From the NCBI GenBank assembly GCA_036393335.1, contig DASWHD010000238.1, forward strand, positions 1 through 20,200: 20,200 nucleotides of DNA, written 5' to 3'. Positions within the stretch are counted from its first letter, which is position 1, and each line of letters opens with the position of its first letter. A model generated the notes under the pieces. That model made no database searches and was not told the DNA's origin. It worked only from the letters and a program-made list of their open reading frames with translations. The stretch is from DASWHD01 sp036393335. GTDB taxonomy: Bacteria > CG2-30-53-67 > CG2-30-70-394. Shown here piece after piece: positions 10,001 through 16,240 of this stretch. A program made the position numbers and the translations under genes.

Positions 10001-10085
10001 ACTCCTGGCGAGGTGAGGTTGGCCCGACCGCCCCGAGGAGTAGCGGCAAGAGGACGACGCACAAGATGGAGATCAGGGGCTTCAT
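7011..10085 (-). CDS. Large secreted TPR-repeat protein linked to ExbB/ExbD
   Basis: A 1024-residue protein starting MKPLISILCVVLLPLLLG, a clear signal peptide with likely cleavage after about residue 20. There is no lipobox cysteine. Nearly all of the rest is helical TPR-like repeat, for example GLYHFDAGRFREAASIFQRV and LYRLGTAHRQGGQQEEAAHAF, and it ends in a proline-rich tail of about 40 residues. The start at 10085 fits the signal peptide; an in-frame start at 10145 would add 20 residues ahead of it and spoil it. It is the first gene of an operon with exbB (4-base overlap) and exbD. Known TPR/ExbB/ExbD loci suggest a periplasmic scaffold energised by the channel. That role is inference, and I cannot name a substrate or give a symbol. 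Confidence 0.86.
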   Translation of the reverse strand: MKPLISILCVVLLPLLLGAVGPTSPRQEWAATEVQFRPTGRLAVLPERDLPHPYGLAIERVARRLPDDEMRHARTAVDQAVVPRPGCGRRPGLGESLARLLPPDEAMLAEGLYHFDAGRFREAASIFQRVIATYPRGRQVPAAQYWLAECALATGARERGIGQLHGLIDDWPGHTLAAYANYTLAWLAMEDGDRTGAIDRVSRALASPSTDLTPSLHLWRLAISLAGDDLDAARSTADALLTTGPQAWQESVRQILGEVLFHMGRYQESLDLLGSSEAPALRLIAAWCQLRLGDPQSAVAAFDQLQREAPDPIIVLGATLGLFQTAMATGDLAAAASLLESPSLQSGGDHLLAARLALAQAQLQAGQVEEAMTGFQSILAAAPSSPHASRTRLALARALFAAKEYTDVAEALRYLVGQAGGLTPEEDGESRFLLARSLHLLSELGDAEVYYRELREQGGDTPWARQARFYEGFLYLGQRRLLEAIPLLEQVPPDDPNWTVAMGELGKAYLTLGNSARAQAIFARIATDAAPAARGDALFLLAETAFENGDLTAAYDYYRQVTETRPDADRLRRSLMRMAQILTERGDYGGSTTLLKSVAARFPDHPVAEEAQLAIGVNEARAGRQDGAVSAFSRFTQRFPDSPHLGEALYRLGTAHRQGGQQEEAAHAFAQAAAAGGDGPPAIATRWAAAFSLADLGQAEAAIEVLVALFRDHGGNPQSLLDGVEWLRTTGNPDYAAHALNEMEGRLESSRWLAEVELTRGLLLEKGGAPQKAIASYAKLLRSYPAEDAARTARLRMAYLYVETQEYFLASQVLKRMLEDPMDAEHQPEARLLLGQVYESLDFSDRALETYLPLVESQTDPRYHGQAAFRIGRLLLELGQAQRAYPFFVEAGNDNDLALVESLPYYRGRALVEMGRSGEGIRELEGYLNGLPADLTREIQAYLAIAKGYLQQGERAAALRVLARANTLAEGTPFADTVRNLRMRLVDTVVGDDLPPSAPPTTTGSPPPARVEDAAPRPPLPASP

Positions 10086-10251
10086 GGCGAACGCGGGGGG
10101 GCTGGCTTCGCAGGGAAGCGGGATCGGGGGCGGATCTTCCCCCATTTATCCCGGAGTTGGTAGGAGTTGTCGGCATTGAAACTACTCATATCGGAAGGCA
10201 GAGACCCGGGCCGCACCGGCGCCGGCATGGACCGCTGGGTGGCCGGTCGCG

Positions 10252-10310
10252 CCCCGCCGGCGATCGCCGCCAGGGGTGGCGGTGCGGTTTCGTTGTCGCC
10301 GCCGGCGGGG
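10252..10310 (+). repeat. 11-bp perfect inverted repeat in leader of the ATPase gene
   Basis: CCCCGCCGGCG (10252-10262) is perfectly complementary to CGCCGGCGGGG (10300-10310), with 37 bases between. The 3' arm ends 11 bases before ATG 10322, so a transcript hairpin would lie next to the ribosome entry region. The local sequence is very GC-rich, so chance pairing is possible. Confidence 0.35.
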
Positions 10311-10321
10311 AAAGCTGGGGG

Positions 10322-11167
10322 ATGCCAGAGACCGCACGCGCACCGTTTATCACCCCGGCCAACCGCGCCCACGGCCAGCGGCTCGTGGCCGCGATCGGGA
10401 GCGGTAGCATCCTGGTCACCGGCGAGACCATGGTGGGCAAGAGCTTCCTGGTCCGTCACTGGCTTGGGGCGGTCGATCCCGCCCGGTACCTGATTCTCGA
10501 GTTGGAGCAGCTCGGCAGCCGTTCCCCCCTGCGGCAGGTGGCCGGCCATCTCGGCGTGGGTGCCGACCTGGCCGACGACGTGCTGGCGGCCCATTGTTGT
10601 GCCGCTCTGGAGGACGGTCGGGAGATGACGGTGGTAGTGGATTCCGCCGAGCGCCTTCCGGAATGGGTGTGGCAACAGCTCTTGGTGCTGCACCAGACCG
10701 TAGCAGGCGTCCACTTCCTGTGGATCGGCCGCCTCGACATCAAACAGCGCATGGAGGTAGTCCACTACCGGCCGTTGGTCGCGGCGATCGTCTGTCGCGT
10801 GCACTTGCTGGCATACGCCGCCGACGAGTCGACCCAGTACTGCTGCGAGTACCTGGCGCGGACCGCACCGCAGGTCGGCCTGTCGCCCGAGGGCCATGCG
10901 GCGGTGTACGGCTTCGCCCTCGGCTACATCCCCAATACCGAGCGGGTCCTGGACGAGGCGGTGGCGCTGGCGCAGAGCCGTGGCCACGACGAGATCGAGC
11001 CGCTGATGGTGCGCGTGGCGATCGACGCCTTGCGCGGCACCGCCGAGTGGCGCCCGCCGGGGGCGGTCCGGCGGAGGGGATGTGCACCGCGCGCCACCGC
11101 TCTCGTCGTCGCCGGCCTTGCCGCCCTGGTGTCGGGGATCGCCATCCTTACCCACTTCGCTGGATGA
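10322..11167 (+). CDS. ExeA/GspA-like ATPase with C-terminal membrane anchor
   Basis: A 281-residue P-loop ATPase. Walker A is GETMVGKS at residues 34-41. The Walker B position is TVVVDSAERLP with Asp107, where relatives usually have DEA, so the usual catalytic glutamate is replaced by serine. A sensor-like strand follows (VHFLWIGR). The C-terminus is one hydrophobic helix (about residues 258-280, ALVVAGLAALVSGIAIL), so the ATPase should face the cytoplasm. The layout resembles ExeA/GspA or DamX-type proteins that have lost the periplasmic peptidoglycan-binding or SPOR domain, since nothing follows the helix. I chose ATG 10322 because the motif order begins just downstream; the longer open frame upstream is antisense to the TPR gene. 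Its stop overlaps an ATG (11164) that is in frame with the next gene. The family is likely, the function unknown. Confidence 0.78.
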   Translation: MPETARAPFITPANRAHGQRLVAAIGSGSILVTGETMVGKSFLVRHWLGAVDPARYLILELEQLGSRSPLRQVAGHLGVGADLADDVLAAHCCAALEDGREMTVVVDSAERLPEWVWQQLLVLHQTVAGVHFLWIGRLDIKQRMEVVHYRPLVAAIVCRVHLLAYAADESTQYCCEYLARTAPQVGLSPEGHAAVYGFALGYIPNTERVLDEAVALAQSRGHDEIEPLMVRVAIDALRGTAEWRPPGAVRRRGCAPRATALVVAGLAALVSGIAILTHFAG

Positions 11168-11219
11168 CGAGGCGGATCGATCCCGGAGGTGGCCCGCCGC
11201 GCCGCGGGTTACCCTGTGT

Positions 11220-11315
<96 letters not shown>

Positions 11316-11319
11316 CCCC

Positions 11320-12072
11320 GTGCCTACCTTTCACCTCGAACGGCCCCTGTGCCCCGGCGCCATCGTTACCTTCACCGGCGCCGATGCCCACCACCTGCGT
11401 GACGTCTTGCGGGTGCGGTGCGGCGACCCGCTCACCGTGTGTGCGGCTGGGGCGTACTGGCAGGCGGTCGTCGCGACCGTCGATCGACACGCGGTCGCCG
11501 CGCGGACCGTGGCGCCGGCTCCGGCGCCATGGCGGCCACCGCGACCGGTGTACCTCTACCAGGCCATGCCCAAGGGGAGGGGGATCGAGACCGTCATCCA
11601 ACACGCGAGCGAGCTCGGCGCCGCCGTTCTCACACCCCTGATCACCGAGCACACCATCGGTCGCCGCGCGGACGGGGCGGGTCGCCAGGGTGCGCGCTGG
11701 CAGGCGGTGGCCGCGGCGGCCCAGCGTCAGTGCGGCCGTCCGCACCCCCTGGAGATCCATCCCGTCCTGACCTTCGTGGCTGCCCTCCCCGAGCTGGTGG
11801 GCGCGCTGGTGGCCTTGCCCGGGGCGCCGCCCATCGCGATGCCCGCCGGCGACGCCGAGGTGCGGCTGGTGATCGGCCCGGAAGGCGGGCTCTCACCGGC
11901 GGAGCACACGCAGTTGGCGGAGCGCGGGGCGCTGCTGTTTGGCCTCCCCGCTTTCACCCTCCGTGCCGCCACCGCCACCGCCGCGGTGCTGGCCGTCGTC
12001 AACCAGGCGATCACCCGGACTTCCACCCCCCCCTCACCCACCGCGGTCCGGCTAACAGCTAATCGCTCATAG
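11320..12072 (+). CDS. RsmE-family 16S rRNA m3U methyltransferase, divergent copy
   Basis: RsmE enzymes methylate N3 of U1498 in 16S rRNA using S-adenosylmethionine. This 250-residue protein has the N-terminal PUA-like part (PTFHLERP, ADAHHLRDVLRVRCGD) and the SPOUT knot part with the AMPKGRGIETVIQHASELG segment and IGPEGGLSPAEH near residue 185. Two conserved spots look eroded. The usual EQCGR reads RQCGR, and the C-terminal knot loop (LGxRxLRxExA) reads GLPAFTLRAATATAA, losing the Arg and Glu. GTG 11320 matches the usual family N-terminus but has no Shine-Dalgarno sequence. ATG 11164 is in frame, overlaps the ATPase stop (ATGA) and would add 52 residues that include the heptamer repeat peptide. 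The last residues and the stop lie in a second, degenerate heptamer tract. It may be specialised or weakly active. Confidence 0.84.
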   Translation: MPTFHLERPLCPGAIVTFTGADAHHLRDVLRVRCGDPLTVCAAGAYWQAVVATVDRHAVAARTVAPAPAPWRPPRPVYLYQAMPKGRGIETVIQHASELGAAVLTPLITEHTIGRRADGAGRQGARWQAVAAAAQRQCGRPHPLEIHPVLTFVAALPELVGALVALPGAPPIAMPAGDAEVRLVIGPEGGLSPAEHTQLAERGALLFGLPAFTLRAATATAAVLAVVNQAITRTSTPPSPTAVRLTANRS

Positions 12073-12083
12073 CTGATTGTTAC
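12049..12083 (+). repeat. Degenerate heptanucleotide repeat, five units
   Basis: Five consecutive 7-base units can be read: CGGCTAA, CAGCTAA, TCGCTCA, TAGCTGA and TTGTTAC. The first four share the pattern (C/T)nGCTnA. The tract encodes the last residues and the TAG stop of the first rsmE-like gene and ends two bases before the ATG of the second. It is far less AT-poor than its surroundings. It looks like a decayed relative, in period though not in sequence, of the heptamer array at 11221-11311. Confidence 0.5.
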
Positions 12084-12085
12084 CC

Positions 12086-12814
12086 ATGAATCTCCTCCTC
12101 CTCGACCCGGCCGACTTCCAGGGCGACGACCGGGTCGTGGTGCGCGGCCGGCGGGCGGCGCACGTTCAGGCGGTGGTGCGGCCGGCGGTGGGCGATGCGC
12201 TGGTGATCGGGGTCGTGGACGGTCCCAAGGGGACGGGCGTGGTGCTGTCGTGCGGGCCGGACGAGCTGGTCCTGGAGCCACGGCTGAACCCGGCGCCGGA
12301 GCCCGCGCCGCCCATCGACCTCCTCCTGGCCGTGCCGCGGCCCAAGGTGGTGCGCCGCCTGCTCGCGGACGTCGCGTCCCTCGGCGTCGGGACGATCCAC
12401 CTCACCAACGCCTGGCGGGTCGAGCGCAGCTACTTTTCCTCCCCGGCCCTGGCCCCCAGGGAAATCGATGCCGCCCTGCGCCGTGGCCTGGAGCAGGCCC
12501 GTGCGACCCGTCTGCCGCGGGTCCACGTCCACCGGCGGCTGATGGCCTTCCTCGACGACGTCCTGCCATCGCTAGCGAGTACTCGCCGTCTGCTGGCCCA
12601 TCCCAAGACCGACCACCGCTTGACGGCGAGCGACGTCGTGGGGGAACGCCTGCTGATCGCGATCGGCCCGGAGGGGGGCTGGATCGAGCGCGAGGCAGCG
12701 ACCTTCGTCGCGCGCGGATTCCGCTCCTTTACCCTCGGCTCACGCATCCTGCGCAGCGAGGCCGCGGTCCCCGCGATCTTCGGTTGGTTGGCGGCCCTGC
12801 GGGCAAACCCGTGA
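12086..12814 (+). CDS. rsmE: RsmE-family 16S rRNA m3U1498 methyltransferase, canonical copy
   Basis: A 242-residue RsmE protein, 13 bases downstream of a divergent paralogue. The N-terminal PUA-like domain (MNLLLLDPADF, RRAAHVQAVVRPAVGD) is followed by the SPOUT knot domain. Family residues are intact: VPRPKVVRRLLADVASLG, WRVERSYFSS, GLEQARATRLP, IGPEGGWIEREA (IGPEGG at residues 193-198), and the knot loop LGSRILRSEAAV with its Arg and Glu. The RVERSYFSS and LEQARATRLP features mark an RsmE subfamily different from that of the upstream gene, so the pair is not a recent duplication. The start is ATG 12086; an in-frame TTG at 12077 is also possible. I consider this copy the more likely U1498 methyltransferase of the two. 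Confidence 0.9.
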   Translation: MNLLLLDPADFQGDDRVVVRGRRAAHVQAVVRPAVGDALVIGVVDGPKGTGVVLSCGPDELVLEPRLNPAPEPAPPIDLLLAVPRPKVVRRLLADVASLGVGTIHLTNAWRVERSYFSSPALAPREIDAALRRGLEQARATRLPRVHVHRRLMAFLDDVLPSLASTRRLLAHPKTDHRLTASDVVGERLLIAIGPEGGWIEREAATFVARGFRSFTLGSRILRSEAAVPAIFGWLAALRANP

Positions 12815-12869
12815 CTCCGGCGCGCCGCCGGCAGGCGTCGGCTCCCTGTGTCGGCGGCCAAGATCCGGC

Positions 12870-13826
12870 TCAGAACTCGAACGCCACCTCGTCCGGGAAG
12901 AGATAGTCGAGGTGCACTCCGAAGCGGATGGTGTTGATGCCGAAGAACTCGAAGCGTAGCTCCACCCGGTCCTCGTCCTCGATGTCGGCGTGGATCTCGG
13001 CGAAGCCCATCAGGTCCATGTAGAGGTGACCGGCGGTGGGGTAGCGCAAGTCCCAGAGGTCGCCGTGATCGATGGTCAGGTCGCGCACGGATATCTCCCC
13101 GTCGAAGGCGTTCCAGATCTCGATGTCGGCCCCGCCATTGACGTAGATTTTGTCGTCCTCGGAGTCGAAGCCGTCGAAGGTGAAGGTCCCGTCCACCGCG
13201 AACTGGCTGAGGCTGGGAAACCAGTCCAGCTCCACGTCGACGATGACACGCTCGGTGGTGGTGGAGCCGTAGTGTTTGGTGGGGACGTAGTTGCCGTTCT
13301 CGTCCAGATCGAAGATCCGGGCACGGATGATGGCGTTGTTGAACAGGCCGTCGTCCCACTCCACTCGCCACTGCTCGTCCTTCTCCTCGTACACCCACTC
13401 GAAGAAGGGCACGTCGACCACACTAGCGTGGACCCCATTGCTGCCGGCCAGGGAGAAGACCTTGATCTTGTCCCGCAGGTCCTCCGCCAGGCGCATAACC
13501 GGGGCGTTGTCGACCACCGTCTCGGCAAGATTGGCCGGGTCGTCCGGCGCCTGATCTTCCGCCTCCGTGGCCATCACCGAGGAGGCGCTCACCAGGCCCA
13601 GAGAGGCGCTCACCACCTCGCCGAGCACCACCCGAGTCTCGGGATCGGGCGGCGTCCGGTCCATCGCCGTCGCTACCGGCGGGGTGCCACCGAGGGCGGC
13701 GACGATCTCGCCGCCACTGCTACTGCTACCCCCTCCGCCCCCGCCACAACCGGTTGCTAACGCAGCACAAACGATCAAGGTCGAGCCGAGCCCCACGGTC
13801 GCCACCCTGCCTGAAAAGGTATTCAT
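12870..13826 (-). CDS. Predicted lipoprotein of unknown function
   Basis: A 318-residue protein I do not recognise. It begins with a lipoprotein signal peptide (hydrophobic STLIVCAALATGC, lipidation Cys27) followed at once by a flexible linker of six glycines and four serines, then a mature domain rich in Asp, Glu and aromatic residues. The C-terminal half alternates polar and hydrophobic residues (ELRFEFFGINTIRFGVHLDY), suggesting a beta-rich fold, and it ends in FEF. ATG 13826 has a strong AAGGAAG ribosome binding site six bases upstream. That site can pair with CACTTCCT further upstream. It follows the Wzz-like gene on the same strand, so a cell-surface or polysaccharide role is possible but only by proximity. 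Confidence 0.78.
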   Translation of the reverse strand: MNTFSGRVATVGLGSTLIVCAALATGCGGGGGGSSSSGGEIVAALGGTPPVATAMDRTPPDPETRVVLGEVVSASLGLVSASSVMATEAEDQAPDDPANLAETVVDNAPVMRLAEDLRDKIKVFSLAGSNGVHASVVDVPFFEWVYEEKDEQWRVEWDDGLFNNAIIRARIFDLDENGNYVPTKHYGSTTTERVIVDVELDWFPSLSQFAVDGTFTFDGFDSEDDKIYVNGGADIEIWNAFDGEISVRDLTIDHGDLWDLRYPTAGHLYMDLMGFAEIHADIEDEDRVELRFEFFGINTIRFGVHLDYLFPDEVAFEF

Positions 13827-13830
13827 TACG

Positions 13831-13867
13831 CACTTCCTTGGTGAAAATTGACGTGCTCCAGGAAGTG
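13831..13867 (-). promoter_or_regulatory. Hairpin that would cover the lipoprotein ribosome binding site
   Basis: On the minus strand, CACTTCCTGG can pair with CCAAGGAAGTG, giving 10 base pairs with a single bulged A and a 16-base loop. The 3' arm contains the whole AAGGAAG Shine-Dalgarno sequence of the lipoprotein gene. Such a fold would make translation conditional, for example on temperature, a trans-acting RNA or an upstream ribosome. The complementarity is seen directly; the regulation is inference. Confidence 0.45.
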
Positions 13868-13913
13868 AGCCCGTCTGGCCGAGTCAGGATTCAGAATCGG
13901 GTGGAAGACGGTT

Positions 13914-13933
13914 ACGTTCTCGCCAGAGAACGT
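13914..13933. promoter_or_regulatory. Perfect 8-bp dyad with 4-bp spacer, operator-like
   Basis: ACGTTCTC, four bases (GCCA), then GAGAACGT: a perfect 20-base dyad 88 bases upstream of the lipoprotein ATG and 113 bases downstream of the Wzz-like stop. It could be an operator for a dimeric regulator or a short RNA hairpin. No T-run follows on the minus strand, which argues against an intrinsic terminator. I do not recognise the regulator. Confidence 0.4.
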
Positions 13934-14046
13934 CATGCAGCGCACGTGGGAACGGACCCACTCCCTCCCTTGGCCTCGTCCGCCGCTCCCCGCCGGCGCG
14001 TCGCTTGCCGGTCCCCGTCCCCGCACTCGGAGGCGGTGCCCATCGG

Positions 14047-16014
14047 TCAGAACCCGGGGGGAGTGAGGTTGATCTCGTCGAGGGGGAGACCCGGGCCGGT
14101 GGGGGCGAGGCGGCCGTAGGAGGCGAGAAAGGCCGGGGAGATGGGGCCGATGAGGCGCGGGATCTCGGAGAGGCGTGCGCCGTGGCGTACCAGGTGAGCG
14201 AGGAAGGTGTGGCGCAGGGCGTCGCTGGTCACTTCTTCGGCGTGGACCAGGCCGGCGTCGTGGGCGGTGCAGGCCAGCAGGCCGTCCAGGTCGGCGACCT
14301 GGGGAGAGGCGCCGTCCTGGCTGCGCAGCGGGCCGTCGGCCGAGGCGCCAAACGCGGCGTGCGCCTGTTTGAAGAGCAGGCGCACCGGCGCGGCAACGGG
14401 CACGGCGCGGGCCGCCGGCTCTGCGACGTTGATACGGCTGGCCTGCAGGTCGACCTGCGCCCAGGTGAGGGCGGCCATCTCCTCGGCGCTCAGGCCGCTG
14501 AGGAGGCCGGCGATGAGCACGTCCACGGGTGGCTTGGAGGCGGCTACCAGGGTGGCGATCTCCGCGGCAGTGAGCTCGCGCGGGAAGTCCCCGGCCGCGC
14601 CCAACAGCGGCACCGGCTGGTGAGGCAGGGCCTCGGGCCGGCGGCGCACGAGCATCTCCAGCAATGGCACCAGGCCGCCGCCGGGGCCGGGGCCGGGAGC
14701 GGCCTGGGGTCGGGCGAGGAACTCGACGAGCCACACGGTGAGCAGGCCGAGTAGGGCGGCGCCGCCGACGGCGGCGGCGGACTCGGTCCAGTAATGCGGC
14801 CGGATTGGCCGCTCTGGGACGGTGGCCGCCTCCAGCACCTTGGCGGTGGTGTGGACCACCTGGCCCACCACCTCCAGCCGCACTAGCCCCTGGCGGCGCT
14901 CCTGATAAAGCGCCTCCAGGTTCTCCAGATCGGTGCCGGCCGCCTGGTACTCCTGGAAGCGGCGCGAGAACTCCTTCACCTGGGCGTCCTGGTCGGAGAC
15001 CTGGCGCTCGATGCGCCGCCGCGCCTCGCGGGTGCGCTCCAACTCCTGGGCCGCCTCGGCCTGGGCGGCCTCCTGGCTAGCCGCGGTCTCCCGTGCCAGG
15101 TCCTCCTCGATGCGATCGATCTTGCGGCGCAGCAGGGCCGCAGATGGCTCCAGCTCCAGGCGTTTCGGCGGGTACTTGGCCTCGAGCTCCGACCACTGCT
15201 CGCGCAGGTCGGCGGCGCGCCGCTTAAAGTCGGCGATCGCCCGCTGGTCCTGGAGGCGTACCACCGGCTCGCCGCGTTCGATCGCCCCCCGCACCGACTT
15301 GAGGTTGGCGTTGGCGGCCACCTCCGCCTCGGCCGTCTTGTTCAGCGAGTCCTGCAACCCCTTGAGGCGGGCCAGGGCGCGGTTCTCTTCGCGTTGCAGG
15401 GAAACGATGTTGTAGCTCTCGCCGAGGGCGGCGAGGGCCTCGCGCTTGGTGGCGATCTCCTCCTCCAGGCCGGCGAGCTGGCGGCGCAGGGCGTCCCCCT
15501 CGGTGGAGACCGTGGCGACGCGCTCGGCGGCGAGGTCGCCCTGATAGGCCGCCACTACCGCGTTGACCAGCTTGGGTAGGAGCAGGGGTTCGGCCCCCTC
15601 GGCGCGCAGGGCGACGACGCGGGTCCCCTCCACCGGCTCGACGATGAGCATCGCTTGCAGGGCGGTGACGGCGTCGCCGCCCGCCGTGGCCGCCTCGCCG
15701 AGGTAGCCGAGCTGCGGCGCGACCTTCTCCAGCAGGGGCCGGCTGGTGAGGACCTGGCATTGGGTGAGGAATTGCTGCTCCTGCTCTGCGGTGTCCGGCG
15801 CCTCGGCACCCCCTCCCCAGTCGAGGAGCAGGCGGGCGCTCGCCTGGTAGACCGGAGGACGGGTCCAGACGTAGGCCAAGGCGAGGCCGGCGGCCACCAG
15901 GAAGACCGGCAGGAAGAGCCACACCCGCACGCGGCGTGGCCGCGGGGCAGGCGGCGCCTCCGAGTCGGCCGGGCCATTGCCCGGGGGATTGTGGTCGAGC
16001 ACGTTAGCAGGCAT
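14047..16014 (-). CDS. Wzz/GumC-type chain-length protein fused to a degenerate tyrosine-recombinase-like domain
   Basis: A 655-residue inner-membrane protein. Residues 1-30 are a basic, proline-rich cytoplasmic tail. Membrane helix 1 is about 31-50, followed by the Wzz start PPVYQASARLLL. A long coiled-coil region covers about 150-360. The Wzz-type PERPIRPH motif then precedes helix 2 (about 408-430). This is the layout of polysaccharide co-polymerases that set exopolysaccharide or O-antigen chain length. The C-terminal part of about 215 cytoplasmic residues reads like a tyrosine recombinase catalytic domain: LTAAEIATLVAAS, LLSGLSAEEMAALTW, DALRHTFLAHLVRHGARL and FLASYGRL. Against XerD, catalytic Arg is Ser509, the beta-hairpin Lys is absent, His is Asp598, Arg601 is kept, the second His is Pro624 and Tyr633 is kept, so strand cleavage is unlikely. 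An alternative in-frame ATG is at 16062; neither start has a good Shine-Dalgarno sequence. No BY-kinase motifs are present. Confidence 0.85.
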   Translation of the reverse strand: MPANVLDHNPPGNGPADSEAPPAPRPRRVRVWLFLPVFLVAAGLALAYVWTRPPVYQASARLLLDWGGGAEAPDTAEQEQQFLTQCQVLTSRPLLEKVAPQLGYLGEAATAGGDAVTALQAMLIVEPVEGTRVVALRAEGAEPLLLPKLVNAVVAAYQGDLAAERVATVSTEGDALRRQLAGLEEEIATKREALAALGESYNIVSLQREENRALARLKGLQDSLNKTAEAEVAANANLKSVRGAIERGEPVVRLQDQRAIADFKRRAADLREQWSELEAKYPPKRLELEPSAALLRRKIDRIEEDLARETAASQEAAQAEAAQELERTREARRRIERQVSDQDAQVKEFSRRFQEYQAAGTDLENLEALYQERRQGLVRLEVVGQVVHTTAKVLEAATVPERPIRPHYWTESAAAVGGAALLGLLTVWLVEFLARPQAAPGPGPGGGLVPLLEMLVRRRPEALPHQPVPLLGAAGDFPRELTAAEIATLVAASKPPVDVLIAGLLSGLSAEEMAALTWAQVDLQASRINVAEPAARAVPVAAPVRLLFKQAHAAFGASADGPLRSQDGASPQVADLDGLLACTAHDAGLVHAEEVTSDALRHTFLAHLVRHGARLSEIPRLIGPISPAFLASYGRLAPTGPGLPLDEINLTPPGF

Positions 16015-16240
16015 CGCCGTGGTGGAGATTGACCGCGGTCGCGTGCCGGTCCCGCCCCTCATCGGCAGCGCTGCGAGTATCCCTTGTCCGGCCGTGGGGC
16101 AGAGCGGTGCGCGTGATCATACGCTGGAGGGGCCTGGCGGAGGAGAGGGTGGCGCAGTGCGACGGGATCAAGCTTGTACCACCGGTTGCCGACAACGTGA
16201 AGCATCGGGAGGCGGCAGTCACCGGTTGGGGAAGCGAGCC

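Noticed and set aside
12815..12869. Bidirectional terminator between the convergent rsmE and lipoprotein genes
   Set aside because: Only a 6-bp GCCGCC/GGCGGC pairing and no T-run on either side.
13826..14734. A 302-codon minus-strand frame overlapping the 3' half of the Wzz-like gene
   Set aside because: Arg/Pro/Gly-rich out-of-frame translation of the Wzz fusion gene; no domain features.
14047..14740. Integrase-like sequence as evidence for a mobile element or prophage
   Set aside because: The domain is fused in frame to a membrane protein, lacks most catalytic residues, and there are no attachment repeats, tRNA or phage genes around it.
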